Origin: CBIFVZ01 sp966185765 | GTDB lineage: Bacteria > Pseudomonadota > Gammaproteobacteria > Enterobacterales > Enterobacteriaceae | NCBI GenBank assembly: GCA_966185765.1 | Contig: CBIFVZ010000002.1 | Span: forward strand, 62,001-126,000 | DNA: 64,000 bases | Reading direction: 5' to 3' | Shown: positions 27,282-37,653 of the stretch, one piece after another | Numbering within the stretch: the first letter of the stretch is position 1 | Layout: every line of letters begins with the position of its first letter | Translations under genes and position numbers: made by a program | Notes under the pieces: generated by a model | The model's input: only the letters and a program-made list of their open reading frames with translations | Databases searched by the model: none | Told to the model about the DNA's origin: nothing

Positions 27282-28934
27282 TTACTTCATGCTGACTTCG
27301 CCCTGCGGTGCCAGCGTTGCAGCGTCAATGGGCGAGTTTTTCTGGATGTACTCTTTAAGCACTTCGGCATCAATAAACCCGGTGTTTACATAACCGGCAT
27401 GCCTGTCAATCTTCGGCCAGCCATCGCCACCCGCACCGTTAAAGCTCAACGTTGCCATGCGGTAGGTTTTGGTCAGGTCAACCGGCTCGCCTTTTATCTT
27501 AAGCTCAGAGAGCTTACCGCCTGCGGCGTTAAAGCTGACGTTGGCAAACTGCGGATACGCGCCGGAATCGGGCTTTTTCTGTGCCACTGCCGTGAGGTAA
27601 TCCAGCGCTTCCTGTCCGGTAAAATCGACATACACCAGCGTGTTACCAAACGGTTGTACTTTCAGCACATCTTTATAGGTGATGTTGCCTGCTTCAATAC
27701 TGTCGCGAATACCGCCGCCGCTCATCGCCGCAAAATCAGCTTTGCTGCGCGCCATCTGGGCATTGAGGATTAACCGCGCCAGGTTGGTTTGCTCAACGCG
27801 CACCTTATTGCGATCCCCTTCGAGCTTCTGATTCACGCTGCCGAGCTTGACCGACAACTGCGCTTTACCTTTTTTCTGAAACGGCGATAACAGCGTCAGC
27901 ATCTGCGGGCTTTCCGGGATTTCCGGCATATACAGCACCCACTCGCTCTTACCGTTGTCCCACTTAAGCTCTTTTTTAAGGTTAACTGGCAGCAGACGAT
28001 AACGTTTGAGCGTCAACAAACCGTTGCGAAACTCAAAATCGGCGCGGCCAACATATTTACCCCACTCGTGCGCCTGCACAATCCAGGTACCGTTTTGCAG
28101 ATCCGGCGTACAGGGCGTGCCGGGAATATAGTCCTTCACCTTACGGTTCGTTTTCTCCATGCAGACCGGATTTTGCGAGTGACCACCAACTATCATCGAC
28201 AACGCGCCCTTTGGCAGGCTGCGTGCCAGCTCCACATCGCCCGGTGCGTTCGAGCCGTGGTTGCCATTATCATAATGGCCCATATGTGTGGCAGCAATAA
28301 TGATGTCCGGCTGCTCGCGTTGCTGTAATTCCTCAATCACCAGCTTTGCTTCTTCAGCGGGTTTGCGAAACTCAATATCAGTAAAGTATTCCGGGTTACC
28401 GATTTTAGCCGTGTCGTCAGTGGTAAGCCCAATCACTGCCACTTTAACGCCCTGGGGCTTAAAGATGGCCCACGGCTTAAACAAACGCTCACCGGTGCTT
28501 TTCTGGTAGGTGTTGGCCGACAGGAACGGGAATTTCGCGAGCTTCTCCTGCTGGCGTAGCACTGAGAGCGGGTTATCAAACTCGTGATTGCCCACCGCCA
28601 TCGCGTCATAGCCAATAAGATTCATACCGCGAAAATCAGGCTCGGCGTCCAGCACATCTGACTCTGGCACACCGGTATTGATATCACCGCCTGACAGCAG
28701 CAGCACGCTGCCGCCCTGGGCTTCTACCTCATGGCGCACGCGGTCCACCAGCGTTTTCTGTGCAGCCAGACCATACTCCCCGTGCTCACTACGCCAGAAG
28801 TGGCCGTGGTGATCGTTGGTATGCAATATAGTTATCTTGTAGATTTTATCCTTTTCCCAGCCAAACGTACTGGTACTTGTCAGCGCCAGCGCGCCCACCA
28901 GCGCCATAGTCAGCGCCTTAATCCCAGAATACAT
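27282..28934 (-). CDS. ushA: Periplasmic UDP-sugar hydrolase / 5'-nucleotidase UshA
   Basis: UshA hydrolyses UDP-sugars and 5'-nucleotides in the periplasm, allowing nucleoside salvage. The 550 residues begin with a signal peptide of about 26 residues ending near FGW. Metal-site motifs include HTNDHHGHF, GGDINTG and GNHEFDN, and the C-terminal substrate domain contains GGGIRDS. The start at ATG 28934, after AGGGAG, gives exactly the E. coli length; the 34 extra codons upstream are discarded. Confidence 0.95.
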   Translation of the reverse strand: MYSGIKALTMALVGALALTSTSTFGWEKDKIYKITILHTNDHHGHFWRSEHGEYGLAAQKTLVDRVRHEVEAQGGSVLLLSGGDINTGVPESDVLDAEPDFRGMNLIGYDAMAVGNHEFDNPLSVLRQQEKLAKFPFLSANTYQKSTGERLFKPWAIFKPQGVKVAVIGLTTDDTAKIGNPEYFTDIEFRKPAEEAKLVIEELQQREQPDIIIAATHMGHYDNGNHGSNAPGDVELARSLPKGALSMIVGGHSQNPVCMEKTNRKVKDYIPGTPCTPDLQNGTWIVQAHEWGKYVGRADFEFRNGLLTLKRYRLLPVNLKKELKWDNGKSEWVLYMPEIPESPQMLTLLSPFQKKGKAQLSVKLGSVNQKLEGDRNKVRVEQTNLARLILNAQMARSKADFAAMSGGGIRDSIEAGNITYKDVLKVQPFGNTLVYVDFTGQEALDYLTAVAQKKPDSGAYPQFANVSFNAAGGKLSELKIKGEPVDLTKTYRMATLSFNGAGGDGWPKIDRHAGYVNTGFIDAEVLKEYIQKNSPIDAATLAPQGEVSMK

Positions 28935-29158
28935 CGTCAACACTCCCTGGTTATTTATGCGGCCGGAAACTGCGGCCTCTTCTGAAAGCATACACGTAAA
29001 TAGTTGTGCCACAGCAGGCGCAATGCCAGGTGACAAAATCCGTTACCTGACTTTTCACTGCCCGTTCTGGAGCGTATGTTAGCAGAGTGTTTATCTTCAC
29101 CGGATACTTCCCTGCATTATCCGCACAACTATAACCATAAATTTCAGGTAACTATGGC

Positions 29159-30373
29159 ATGACTCAACAAAATCCGACGCTGTCTGGCGCACCACCGTCA
29201 TCGCAAAAAGCCCGCACCTCATTTGGCATACTCGGTGCAATCAGCCTCTCACATTTGCTCAACGACATGATTCAGTCGCTGCTGCTCGCCCTGTATCCGC
29301 TGTTGCAGGCAGAATTTACCCTGAGCTTTGTGCAGGTAGGGCTGATTACGCTGACCTTCCAGCTCACCTCATCGCTGCTACAACCGGTGGTAGGATATTA
29401 CACCGACAAATACCCCATGCCGTGGTCATTGCCCATTGGCATGTGCTTTACGCTTTGTGGATTAATATTGCTGACGCTGGCGAGCAGCTTCCCGATGGTG
29501 TTGATGGCCGCAGCCCTGGTCGGTAGCGGCTCGTCAGTATTCCACCCGGAGTCCTCACGCGTGGCGCGAATGGCCTCCGGCGGCCGTCACGGACTGGCAC
29601 AGTCGCTGTTCCAGGTCGGTGGCAATTTCGGCAGCTCGCTCGGTCCGCTGCTGGCGGCCGTAATTATTGCGCCTTACGGCAAAGGTAACGTGGCGTGGTT
29701 TGTTCTGGCCGCCCTGCTGGCCATTATCGTGCTTATGCAGGTAAGTCGCTGGTATGCCGCCCAACACCGCATGGCTAAAAACGGTCCGAAGCCGGTATTA
29801 AAAAGCCCGCTGCCACGTAATAAGGTGATACTGGCTATTAGCATTTTGCTGGTGCTGATATTCTCAAAATACTTTTATATGGCAAGCATCAGCAGTTATT
29901 ACACCTTTTACTTGATGCATAAGTTCGGTCTCTCAGTACAAAACGCGCAGATTCATCTGTTTGCCTTTTTGTTTGCCGTGGCGGCGGGAACCGTGATTGG
30001 CGGCCCGGTTGGCGACAAAATTGGTCGAAAATATGTCATCTGGGGCTCCATTCTTGGCGTGGCGCCATTTACCTTGCTTTTACCGTGGGCAAGCCTGTGG
30101 TGGACCGGCGTACTGACTGTAATTATCGGCTTTATTCTTGCTTCTGCCTTCTCGGCCATCCTCGTTTATGCTCAGGAACTGCTGCCAGGGCGAATTGGCA
30201 TGGTATCTGGGTTGTTTTTTGGCTTCGCCTTCGGCATGGGTGGACTCGGCGCCGCCGTGCTGGGTCTGGTGGCCGACCACACCAGCATTGAGCTGGTCTA
30301 CAAAATCTGCGCCTTCCTGCCTCTTCTTGGCATTTTTACGGTATTCTTGCCGGATAATCGGGTAAAAGCCTGA
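29159..30373 (+). CDS. fsr: Fosmidomycin resistance protein Fsr (MFS efflux)
   Basis: A 404-residue major-facilitator efflux protein with 12 predicted membrane helices and the Asp-Arg-containing loop GDKIGRKY between the two halves. The length and sequence match E. coli Fsr (406), whose overproduction gives fosmidomycin resistance. It is divergent from ushA. A stable hairpin (CCGGCCAGAT/ATCTGGCCGG, 30380-30404) follows the stop and may end the transcript, though it has no T-run. Confidence 0.94.
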   Translation: MTQQNPTLSGAPPSSQKARTSFGILGAISLSHLLNDMIQSLLLALYPLLQAEFTLSFVQVGLITLTFQLTSSLLQPVVGYYTDKYPMPWSLPIGMCFTLCGLILLTLASSFPMVLMAAALVGSGSSVFHPESSRVARMASGGRHGLAQSLFQVGGNFGSSLGPLLAAVIIAPYGKGNVAWFVLAALLAIIVLMQVSRWYAAQHRMAKNGPKPVLKSPLPRNKVILAISILLVLIFSKYFYMASISSYYTFYLMHKFGLSVQNAQIHLFAFLFAVAAGTVIGGPVGDKIGRKYVIWGSILGVAPFTLLLPWASLWWTGVLTVIIGFILASAFSAILVYAQELLPGRIGMVSGLFFGFAFGMGGLGAAVLGLVADHTSIELVYKICAFLPLLGIFTVFLPDNRVKA

Positions 30374-30611
30374 CCTTTCCCGGCCAGATGCTTGATCTGG
30401 CCGGACCTCATCCCCATATCAATTCGCGTCTCACCTGAGATAATGCCCTGAATTAGCACACTGCGAATCTTTTTTGCCTGAAGCGATGATTTTCAAGGGT
30501 ATTCAACATTTAATCGCAAACACGATGTAAAAAGTTGTTATAAACTATAAGTACACCTGTTGGCCCGTTCGGAGCCAACCCCGGATTTAACACAGCCCAG
30601 AAGGAGACGGA

Positions 30612-32288
30612 ATGCATCATGCCACCCCGCTTATTACCACCATTGTTGGCGGCCTTGTGCTCGCTTTTCTGTTGGGTATGCTTGCCAACAAGCTGCGCAT
30701 ATCCCCGCTGGTGGGATATCTAATTGCGGGTGTGCTGGCAGGACCGTTTACACCAGGCTTTGTTGCAGATACCAAACTGGCCCCCGAACTGGCAGAACTG
30801 GGCGTCATTTTGCTGATGTTCGGCGTCGGGCTGCACTTTTCTCTTAAAGACCTGATGGCGGTAAAAACCATCGCCATACCCGGTGCCATTTTGCAGATAG
30901 CCGTTGCCACGCTGCTGGGCATGGGGCTTGCTGGCGTCCTGGGCTGGTCGATTATGACGGGCATTGTATTTGGTCTGTGTCTGTCCACCGCCAGTACCGT
31001 CGTGCTGCTCAGGGCGTTAGAAGAACGCCAGCTCATTGACAGCCAGCGCGGGCAGATTGCCATTGGCTGGCTAATTGTGGAAGACCTGGTAATGGTGCTG
31101 ACGCTGGTTCTGTTGCCTGCGGTAGCCAGCATGCTGGAGAAGGATAATGTCGGATTAGCTTCCCTGGCGCTGGACATGAGCATCACCATTGGCAAAGTCG
31201 TGGCGTTTATCGCACTGATGATGCTGGTTGGACGCCGTCTGGTGCCGTGGATCCTGGCACGCAGCGCCGCTACCGGTTCACGTGAGCTGTTCACGCTCTC
31301 GGTGCTGGCTCTGGCGCTCGGTATCGCTATGGGTGCGGTGGAGCTGTTTGATGTCTCCTTTGCCCTCGGCGCGTTTTTTGCCGGTATGGTGCTTAACGAG
31401 TCTGAACTCAGCCACCGCGCCGCACATGACACACTACCGCTGCGTGACGCGTTTGCCGTGCTGTTCTTTGTCTCTGTCGGCATGTTGTTTGACCCGATGG
31501 TGCTGGTCGAGCAGCCACTGGCCGTACTTGCCACACTCACCATCATTATTTTTGGTAAATCCGTCGCTGCCTTCCTGCTGGTGCGCATGTTTGGTCACTC
31601 GCAGCGTACCGCGCTAACCATTGCCGCAAGTCTGGCGCAGATTGGTGAATTTGCCTTTATCCTGGCCGGTCTGGGTATGGCGATGGGTCTACTGCCGCAG
31701 GCCGGGCAAAATCTGGTGCTGGCAGGTGCCATCCTTTCCATCATGCTCAACCCGGTGGTGTTTGCCCTGCTGGAACGTTTCCTGAAAAGTCATGAAACCC
31801 TCGAAGAACAGACCTTCGAAGAGGCAATGGAAGAAGAAAAGCAGGTCCCGGTGGATATCTGCAACCACGCGCTGCTGGTGGGCTTTGGCCGCGTCGGCAG
31901 CCTGTTGGGTCAGCGCCTGATTGAGCAGGGCGTGCCGCTGGTCGTCATCGAAACCTCACGCAGCCGCGTGGATGAACTGCGCGAGCGCGGTGTGCGTGCG
32001 GTGTTGGGCAATGCGGCTAATGAAGAGATTATGTCACTGGCCCATCTCGACTGCGCCCGCTGGCTGCTGCTGACTATCCCCAACGGCTACGAAGCAGGAG
32101 AGATTGTTGCCGCCGCCCGCGAGAAGAACCCGCACATTGAAATTATTGCCCGCGCGCACTATGACGATGAAGTTGAATACATTACCGAGCGCGGTGCCAA
32201 CCAGGTGGTCATGGGCGAACGTGAAATTGCCAATACCATGCTGACGCTGCTGGAAAAACCGCAGGTAACAGAGGCCGTAACGGGCTAA
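30612..32288 (+). CDS. ybaL: Cation/proton antiporter YbaL (KefB/KefC-like, CPA2)
   Basis: A 558-residue monovalent cation:proton antiporter-2 family protein. Residues 1-385 are largely hydrophobic and form the transport domain. A C-terminal RCK/TrkA-N domain (about 415-535) has the nucleotide-binding start LLVGFGRVGSLLGQ. The length equals E. coli YbaL. AAGGAG lies just before ATG 30612. The transported ion is not certain; by family, potassium or sodium exchange for protons under nucleotide control is likely. Confidence 0.94.
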   Translation: MHHATPLITTIVGGLVLAFLLGMLANKLRISPLVGYLIAGVLAGPFTPGFVADTKLAPELAELGVILLMFGVGLHFSLKDLMAVKTIAIPGAILQIAVATLLGMGLAGVLGWSIMTGIVFGLCLSTASTVVLLRALEERQLIDSQRGQIAIGWLIVEDLVMVLTLVLLPAVASMLEKDNVGLASLALDMSITIGKVVAFIALMMLVGRRLVPWILARSAATGSRELFTLSVLALALGIAMGAVELFDVSFALGAFFAGMVLNESELSHRAAHDTLPLRDAFAVLFFVSVGMLFDPMVLVEQPLAVLATLTIIIFGKSVAAFLLVRMFGHSQRTALTIAASLAQIGEFAFILAGLGMAMGLLPQAGQNLVLAGAILSIMLNPVVFALLERFLKSHETLEEQTFEEAMEEEKQVPVDICNHALLVGFGRVGSLLGQRLIEQGVPLVVIETSRSRVDELRERGVRAVLGNAANEEIMSLAHLDCARWLLLTIPNGYEAGEIVAAAREKNPHIEIIARAHYDDEVEYITERGANQVVMGEREIANTMLTLLEKPQVTEAVTG

Positions 32289-32312
32289 CGCGTCTTCAAA
32301 CACATGAACGAA

Positions 32313-32350
32313 AAATGCCGGTCAGTGGCTACATTGACCGGCATTTTTTA
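32313..32350. terminator. Bidirectional terminator between ybaL and gsk
   Basis: An 11-bp stem AATGCCGGTCA/TGACCGGCATT has a 10-base loop, with A5 on the left and T6 on the right. It lies between the convergent ybaL and gsk genes and can serve both. Confidence 0.9.
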
Positions 32351-32359
32351 TGCTCGCAA

Positions 32360-33664
32360 CTAGCGTTCCCAGTAAGCCTCTTCGAGACTGTCTTCACGCT
32401 CCGGTAGCCCGCGCGACAGGCGTGGCGAATGCTGATTCAATACCTGATAGCTCACGCGGTTAGCGTATTTACACACCTGCGCCAGTGACGAATAGGTCAG
32501 CCAGTTCAGCGCGTGCTTGCTGGAGTTTGGCACGCTGGTGCGGTGATAGTGATTGGCGGTAATATCGTGTAGCAGTGCCGCCAGGGCGCCATCGCCCGCG
32601 CCATTGGTGTTCATGATTTTTTCCGGCCCGCCCATGTAAGGCGCAATATGGGAGTAGATGCGCTGTGGCGTAGTACAATCTTTATGGCGCATAGCACGGC
32701 TGAATTCATACTGGTTAAATTCTGCGATGGTGCCTGGCAACAGTGGATGACGTGTCAGACGCTTTTTCTCATCTTCGGTAAAACCTGCCATATACAGCCC
32801 CTGTGGCCCGGCGGTGCACAGCACCAGGTCCACCCAGTCGAGCGCTTTATCCGCTGCCGCAAGCGGGTCAGTTATTCCAGTCAGCGCCTGTGCCTCTTCC
32901 TCGTTCATCGCCAGAATCGACACGTGCTCTTTGAGAAAATCACACCACCACTGCGGCTTGTCGGCAATCACGAATTTGGTGCCGAGCGTCAGCACCACCG
33001 GCACATCGTGCTTTTTGGCATAAGCAATGGCCTGCATGGCGGCATCAGTCATAGGTTCGCCTGGCTCGCAACGCACCAGATAGGCGCTCAGCACCAGTGC
33101 CGAGGCGCCCGCGATAACATCTTCAGGAATGCTTTGCGGGTGCAGGCGGTTCATATGACCGGGGCTAATGGCAAACGTGCGTTCGCCCTGCGCATTGATA
33201 AGCGTGAAGCAGCGGCCAATGGGGCCATCCACGCCCTGAAGATAGTTCAGATCGGTCCGACTGGAGGTATTACACAGGTAGCGATAGGCGTAGCCGCCGA
33301 TTTCGATATTGCGGCACATCACACCCAATAACACCGAGCGGTCATCAGCCAGCACCGAATAGTTGTGCATGGTGTTGCCGATGGTGCCACCGGCAAACTG
33401 ATGGGTAATGAGATTCTGGCTGACCAGTTCCCGATAAAGTGCTTCGGCGACGTCATCGGCAATCACCAGCGAGTGGCCAAAGCTCAGGCCATAACGATGC
33501 ACAAAGTCGTCATCCACCTTTGCTTCAATATCCACCAGCGTCTGATCGATACCGACAATCCAGCTACTGCTGGTTTCGCTCTCAGGCTGACGTTGCGCCA
33601 GCAGCGGATCGCGGTTGCTGACGGGGAAATAGTGTTTAGATTTACGTTTACCGGGAAATTTCAT
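32360..33664 (-). CDS. gsk: Inosine-guanosine kinase
   Basis: Gsk phosphorylates guanosine and inosine for purine salvage in the cytosol. The 434-residue ribokinase-family protein carries HQFAGGTIGNTMHN near residue 90 and the C-terminal anion-hole/catalytic motif NTNGAGDGALAAL with the catalytic Asp. The length equals E. coli Gsk. In E. coli aes separates gsk from hemH; it is absent here, and hemH lies 69 bases upstream in the same orientation. Confidence 0.95.
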   Translation of the reverse strand: MKFPGKRKSKHYFPVSNRDPLLAQRQPESETSSSWIVGIDQTLVDIEAKVDDDFVHRYGLSFGHSLVIADDVAEALYRELVSQNLITHQFAGGTIGNTMHNYSVLADDRSVLLGVMCRNIEIGGYAYRYLCNTSSRTDLNYLQGVDGPIGRCFTLINAQGERTFAISPGHMNRLHPQSIPEDVIAGASALVLSAYLVRCEPGEPMTDAAMQAIAYAKKHDVPVVLTLGTKFVIADKPQWWCDFLKEHVSILAMNEEEAQALTGITDPLAAADKALDWVDLVLCTAGPQGLYMAGFTEDEKKRLTRHPLLPGTIAEFNQYEFSRAMRHKDCTTPQRIYSHIAPYMGGPEKIMNTNGAGDGALAALLHDITANHYHRTSVPNSSKHALNWLTYSSLAQVCKYANRVSYQVLNQHSPRLSRGLPEREDSLEEAYWER

Positions 33665-33733
33665 GAATGGATTAAGGGGGTAGCCAGACAGGCGGCGTAG
33701 AGTAGCACACCCGCGCCCCCCTTGCGATCGGTG

Positions 33734-34690
33734 CTAGCGCGTCACTAATCGCGCCATCATAGCAATATGGTCGTCCTGGTCATTAAGCGCCGGAATATAT
33801 TCATATTTCTCGCCACCGGCGTGCTCGAAGATTTCGCGGTTCTGAATGGCGATTTCTTCAAGTGTCTCCAGGCAGTCTGCCGCAAACCCCGGGCACATGA
33901 CCTGTATATGCTTAACCCCCTTCTCGCCGAGCATTTTCATGGTCTCATCGGTATAGGGCGTCAGCCACGGCTCTTTGCCAAAACGCGACTGGAAGGTCAT
34001 CATCACCTTTTCCGGCGGCAAGCCAAGTGCGCTAACCAGCGAGCGCGTGGTATCGCGACAGCGTTGCGGATAGTCGTCACCCTCATCCGCGTAGCGCTGC
34101 GGAATGCCGTGATAGGAGAGTAGCAACAGGTCAGGCTCACCGTGTTCGGCAAAAGAACGGCGCACCGAATCTGCCAGTGCTGCAATATAATCCGGGTGCT
34201 GCGCATAATCGCGAATAAATGACACGGCTGGCACATTACGGGTTTTCGCCAGCACGCGCGCCAGCTCATCCCACACCGCCGCGACCGTTGAGCAGGAATA
34301 CTGCGGGTACAACGACAGCACCACGATGTGATTTACCCCCTGACTGAGCAACGCATCCACCGCGCTTTGAATGGATGGCGCGCCATAGCTCATGCCAAGC
34401 GCGACCGGCGTGTCCGGGAGCAGCGCCTGGAGTTTTTGCTGCTGGCTGCGGCTGTAGACCATGAGCGGCGAGCCGCCGTCGGTCCACACTGACTGATAGA
34501 GTTTTGCCACACGTGGCGAGCGCAGCGGCAGCACGATAGCGCGTAGAATAAGCCACCATTTCAGGCGTGGCGCATCAACTACACGTTTGTCGCTGAGGAA
34601 CTGGCGCAGATAGCGTTTCACTGCCGCGGGCGTGGGTGCTTCTGGCGTGCCGAGATTTGCCAGCAGTACGCCCATTTTTTCCTGACGCAA
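33734..34690 (-). CDS. hemH: Ferrochelatase
   Basis: HemH inserts ferrous iron into protoporphyrin IX, the last step of heme synthesis, at the inner-membrane surface. The 318 residues include the active-site His in [11 protein letters not shown] (about residue 194) and the Glu-rich [14 protein letters not shown] region near 250-265. It lacks the extra iron-sulfur C-terminus of eukaryotic enzymes. The start is ATG 34690. Confidence 0.95.
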   Translation of the reverse strand: MRQEKMGVLLANLGTPEAPTPAAVKRYLRQFLSDKRVVDAPRLKWWLILRAIVLPLRSPRVAKLYQSVWTDGGSPLMVYSRSQQQKLQALLPDTPVALGMSYGAPSIQSAVDALLSQGVNHIVVLSLYPQYSCSTVAAVWDELARVLAKTRNVPAVSFIRDYAQHPDYIAALADSVRRSFAEHGEPDLLLLSYHGIPQRYADEGDDYPQRCRDTTRSLVSALGLPPEKVMMTFQSRFGKEPWLTPYTDETMKMLGEKGVKHIQVMCPGFAADCLETLEEIAIQNREIFEHAGGEKYEYIPALNDQDDHIAMMARLVTR

Positions 34691-34783
34691 CGTTCCACTC
34701 CTTCTTGACTGCGTAACGGGTTAAAGATTGTAGCTGAAAAGCCGCCACAAGGGACCAATTGCAGCGACAGGTAGGCGCGAACA

Positions 34784-35242
34784 CTATTTAACGCGAATGC
34801 GCAGAGGATGGACGGCATTGCCGTTGCCACACATCGAGGGCATGTAGTGAGAAATGACGGAGAAACGGTACTTTCCGGCTTTAGTGGGGGTGCCTTCCAG
34901 GCGCAGATAAATATCGGCAAAATCTCTGGTCGTTCGGGTGTAATCGACCAGCGGCGACGGTCCGGCATCGACATCTTCACTTTTAAACCAGAATGACAGC
35001 TTAAGCCCGTCAGGCAAACGCGCGCCATCACTAAACTCGGGTTCCAGCACCTCCCCTACGTGCAGCGTAGCCTGGTAAGGCTCCCCCACACGCGCATCCG
35101 GCCATATCAACGGGGTCTTGCGGGTATCGGTCGAGAAAATAATACCGCCTGTGCAGATGACGCCGTAAAACATTTCAGCACAGCCTGTGGAACAGAAGGT
35201 AACGACGAGAATCAGAGCAAAGCGTTGTAGTTTTTTCCGCAT
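34784..35242 (-). CDS. Putative lipoprotein with Ig-like fold
   Basis: A 152-residue protein with a lipoprotein signal (lipobox STGC, Cys21), so it is probably anchored in the envelope. The mature part contains GEPYQATLHVGE, DGARLPDGLKLSF and LEGTPTKAGKYRFSV, a pattern seen in cadherin/Ig-like 'putative Ig' domains. It lies between adk and hemH on the same strand, where E. coli has no gene. Function unknown. Confidence 0.7.
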   Translation of the reverse strand: MRKKLQRFALILVVTFCSTGCAEMFYGVICTGGIIFSTDTRKTPLIWPDARVGEPYQATLHVGEVLEPEFSDGARLPDGLKLSFWFKSEDVDAGPSPLVDYTRTTRDFADIYLRLEGTPTKAGKYRFSVISHYMPSMCGNGNAVHPLRIRVK

Positions 35243-35263
35243 TGCAGATGCATCCCTGAGAAG

Positions 35264-35290
35264 TGAAAACCGGGGAGTCGTTCCCCGGTT
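35264..35290 (-). terminator. adk terminator
   Basis: The stem AACCGGGGA/TCCCCGGTT lies 13 bases beyond the adk stop codon and, on the minus strand, is followed by TTTTC. It separates adk from the lipoprotein gene downstream. Confidence 0.75.
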
Positions 35291-35302
35291 GTATCGTGCG
35301 GC

Positions 35303-36344
<1,042 letters not shown>

Positions 36345-36926
36345 ATGAAAGCACAACCAACAACGCCCCCGTACCGCAACAGACTGAGCGTGGTCGGTAA
36401 GACGACAGCATTGCTTACCGCCGGACTGGGTATCTACTATCTGGTTAGTGAAATCTGGCTGTGGCATCTTTATCGTTCCGAGATGGTGCAGGGCATTTTA
36501 TCTTCTTACTCTGACACCATACCGCGTCTGCTCAATGCTGACTTTCACTTATCTGCGCCCGCTGTCGCATTACTGTTCATGTGTGATGCACTACCGGTTT
36601 TCATGACCGCTTTGACCCTGATTTTGATTGGCCTTTTTTTCCTGAGGCTTTCTCGCAATGAGCTGTGGACGGTACGAAACGTCCGCCTGCTCTGGGCAGC
36701 CGGTATTCTCACAATACTGACGCCAATGGTTAATTCGCTCAGCGGCACGTTTCAGGGCCTGGCGATTTCGCTTGATTTGCCCGCAGGTGAAAGGCTATTT
36801 CAACTCGCGCTGGGCTTATCCACCGACAGCCTTTATGAGATGGTGACAGGCCTGATTCTGTGTGCATTTGCTTATATGATTCGTGAGTCCACCAAAATAC
36901 ATGAAGAGAATGCGCTCTATATATAA
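36345..36926 (+). CDS. DUF2975 membrane protein
   Basis: A 193-residue protein with four hydrophobic segments (about 20-40, 72-98, 113-128 and 160-180), matching the layout of DUF2975 proteins. CAAGGGAT precedes ATG 36345. It is followed nine bases later by a small HTH regulator, the usual partner of DUF2975 in many bacteria. The pair probably forms a membrane protein and regulator module. It interrupts the otherwise conserved adk-htpG order. Function unknown. Confidence 0.72.
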   Translation: MKAQPTTPPYRNRLSVVGKTTALLTAGLGIYYLVSEIWLWHLYRSEMVQGILSSYSDTIPRLLNADFHLSAPAVALLFMCDALPVFMTALTLILIGLFFLRLSRNELWTVRNVRLLWAAGILTILTPMVNSLSGTFQGLAISLDLPAGERLFQLALGLSTDSLYEMVTGLILCAFAYMIRESTKIHEENALYI

Positions 36927-36935
36927 GGAAGCACT

Positions 36936-37151
36936 GTGGCCATTGTTATTACGCTGGATGTGGTTATGGCGAAGCGTAAAATCCGCTCGCGCGAACTGGC
37001 AGCCATCGTGGGAATTACGCAAGCCAATCTGTCGTTGATGAAAAACGGCAAAATTAAAGGCATTAAGCTTGATACGGTCGACAGGCTGTGCAAGGCGCTG
37101 GATTGCCAGCCTGGTGACCTGTTTCGCTATGAGGATGAACCATCATCATGA
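36936..37151 (+). CDS. Small Xre/YozG-like HTH transcriptional regulator
   Basis: A 71-residue protein that is nearly all a Cro/C1-type helix-turn-helix. It includes RSRELAAIVGITQANLSLMK as the HTH, then LDTVDRLCKALDCQPGDLF as the usual C-terminal part of HTH_26. It starts at GTG 36936, with AAGGA nine bases upstream. It overlaps the next gene by four bases (ATGA). It is paired with DUF2975 and probably controls this small operon. Confidence 0.8.
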   Translation: MAIVITLDVVMAKRKIRSRELAAIVGITQANLSLMKNGKIKGIKLDTVDRLCKALDCQPGDLFRYEDEPSS

Positions 37152-37498
37152 AAATAACCTCAGGCCTGCTACTGTGCTCGCTGCTGCTTTGCGGTTGCTC
37201 ATCCCAGTGGGTTAAAACCCGCGCTGACGCAGACGATTTTGCCAGCGCCAACTCGCGCTGTGAAATCCAGTCCCGGCAGGCATTTCCTGTAAAAAACGAA
37301 GTGGCGCAGCGGACTAAATACAGCACCCATTATGAAAAGTGCGCAAAGACACAGGACTGTGACGGCAAAACATACCGCACTGTCCAACGCCCGGAAATTG
37401 ACAGTTACGTAATGGACGTAAACCATGACAGCCGCGAGGCTGTTTATGAGCAGTGTATGGACAACGCTGGTTGGCAAAACGAGATGAAATGGCTGTAG
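37148..37498 (+). CDS. Small lipoprotein, unknown
   Basis: A 116-residue protein with a lipoprotein signal (lipobox LCGC, about Cys17), then a soluble Cys-containing domain with four further cysteines (CEIQS, CAKTQDC, QCMDN) that could form disulfides in the periplasm. It is coupled to the HTH gene by an ATGA overlap, so it belongs to the DUF2975 operon. The insertion-sequence remnant begins a few bases after its stop, and the original downstream DNA may be lost. Confidence 0.65.
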   Translation: MKITSGLLLCSLLLCGCSSQWVKTRADADDFASANSRCEIQSRQAFPVKNEVAQRTKYSTHYEKCAKTQDCDGKTYRTVQRPEIDSYVMDVNHDSREAVYEQCMDNAGWQNEMKWL

Positions 37499-37509
37499 CA
37501 GGCGCTTTC

Positions 37510-37626
37510 TGCCCTTCCTGGCCGGAAAGATAGTACTGCACAACCTCAAGCTTAAAGCTGAGAGAATACTTACTCATAAAACTGCACCTTACTTCGTTGA
37601 GTGTCCAACTTTTGGGGTGCAGTTCA
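37510..37626 (-). mobile_element. IS3-family remnant: one terminal repeat plus the start of orfA
   Basis: Reading right to left, the end TGAACTGCACCCCAAAAGTT (37626-37607) is a typical IS3-family terminal repeat. It is followed at ATG 37577 by MSKYSLSFKLEVVQYYLSG, the N-terminus of an IS150-like OrfA. The similarity stops after about 22 codons, so the rest of the element is gone. It lies between the lipoprotein gene and htpG. Confidence 0.75.
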
Positions 37627-37653
37627 ATTTCGGCGGGTTGACTACTTGTGCTA

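Noticed and set aside
30617..31588. 323-residue minus-strand open frame within ybaL
   Set aside because: It is rich in Ser, Thr, Pro and Ala in a way typical of the reverse complement of membrane-protein codons. The ybaL frame is fully conserved.
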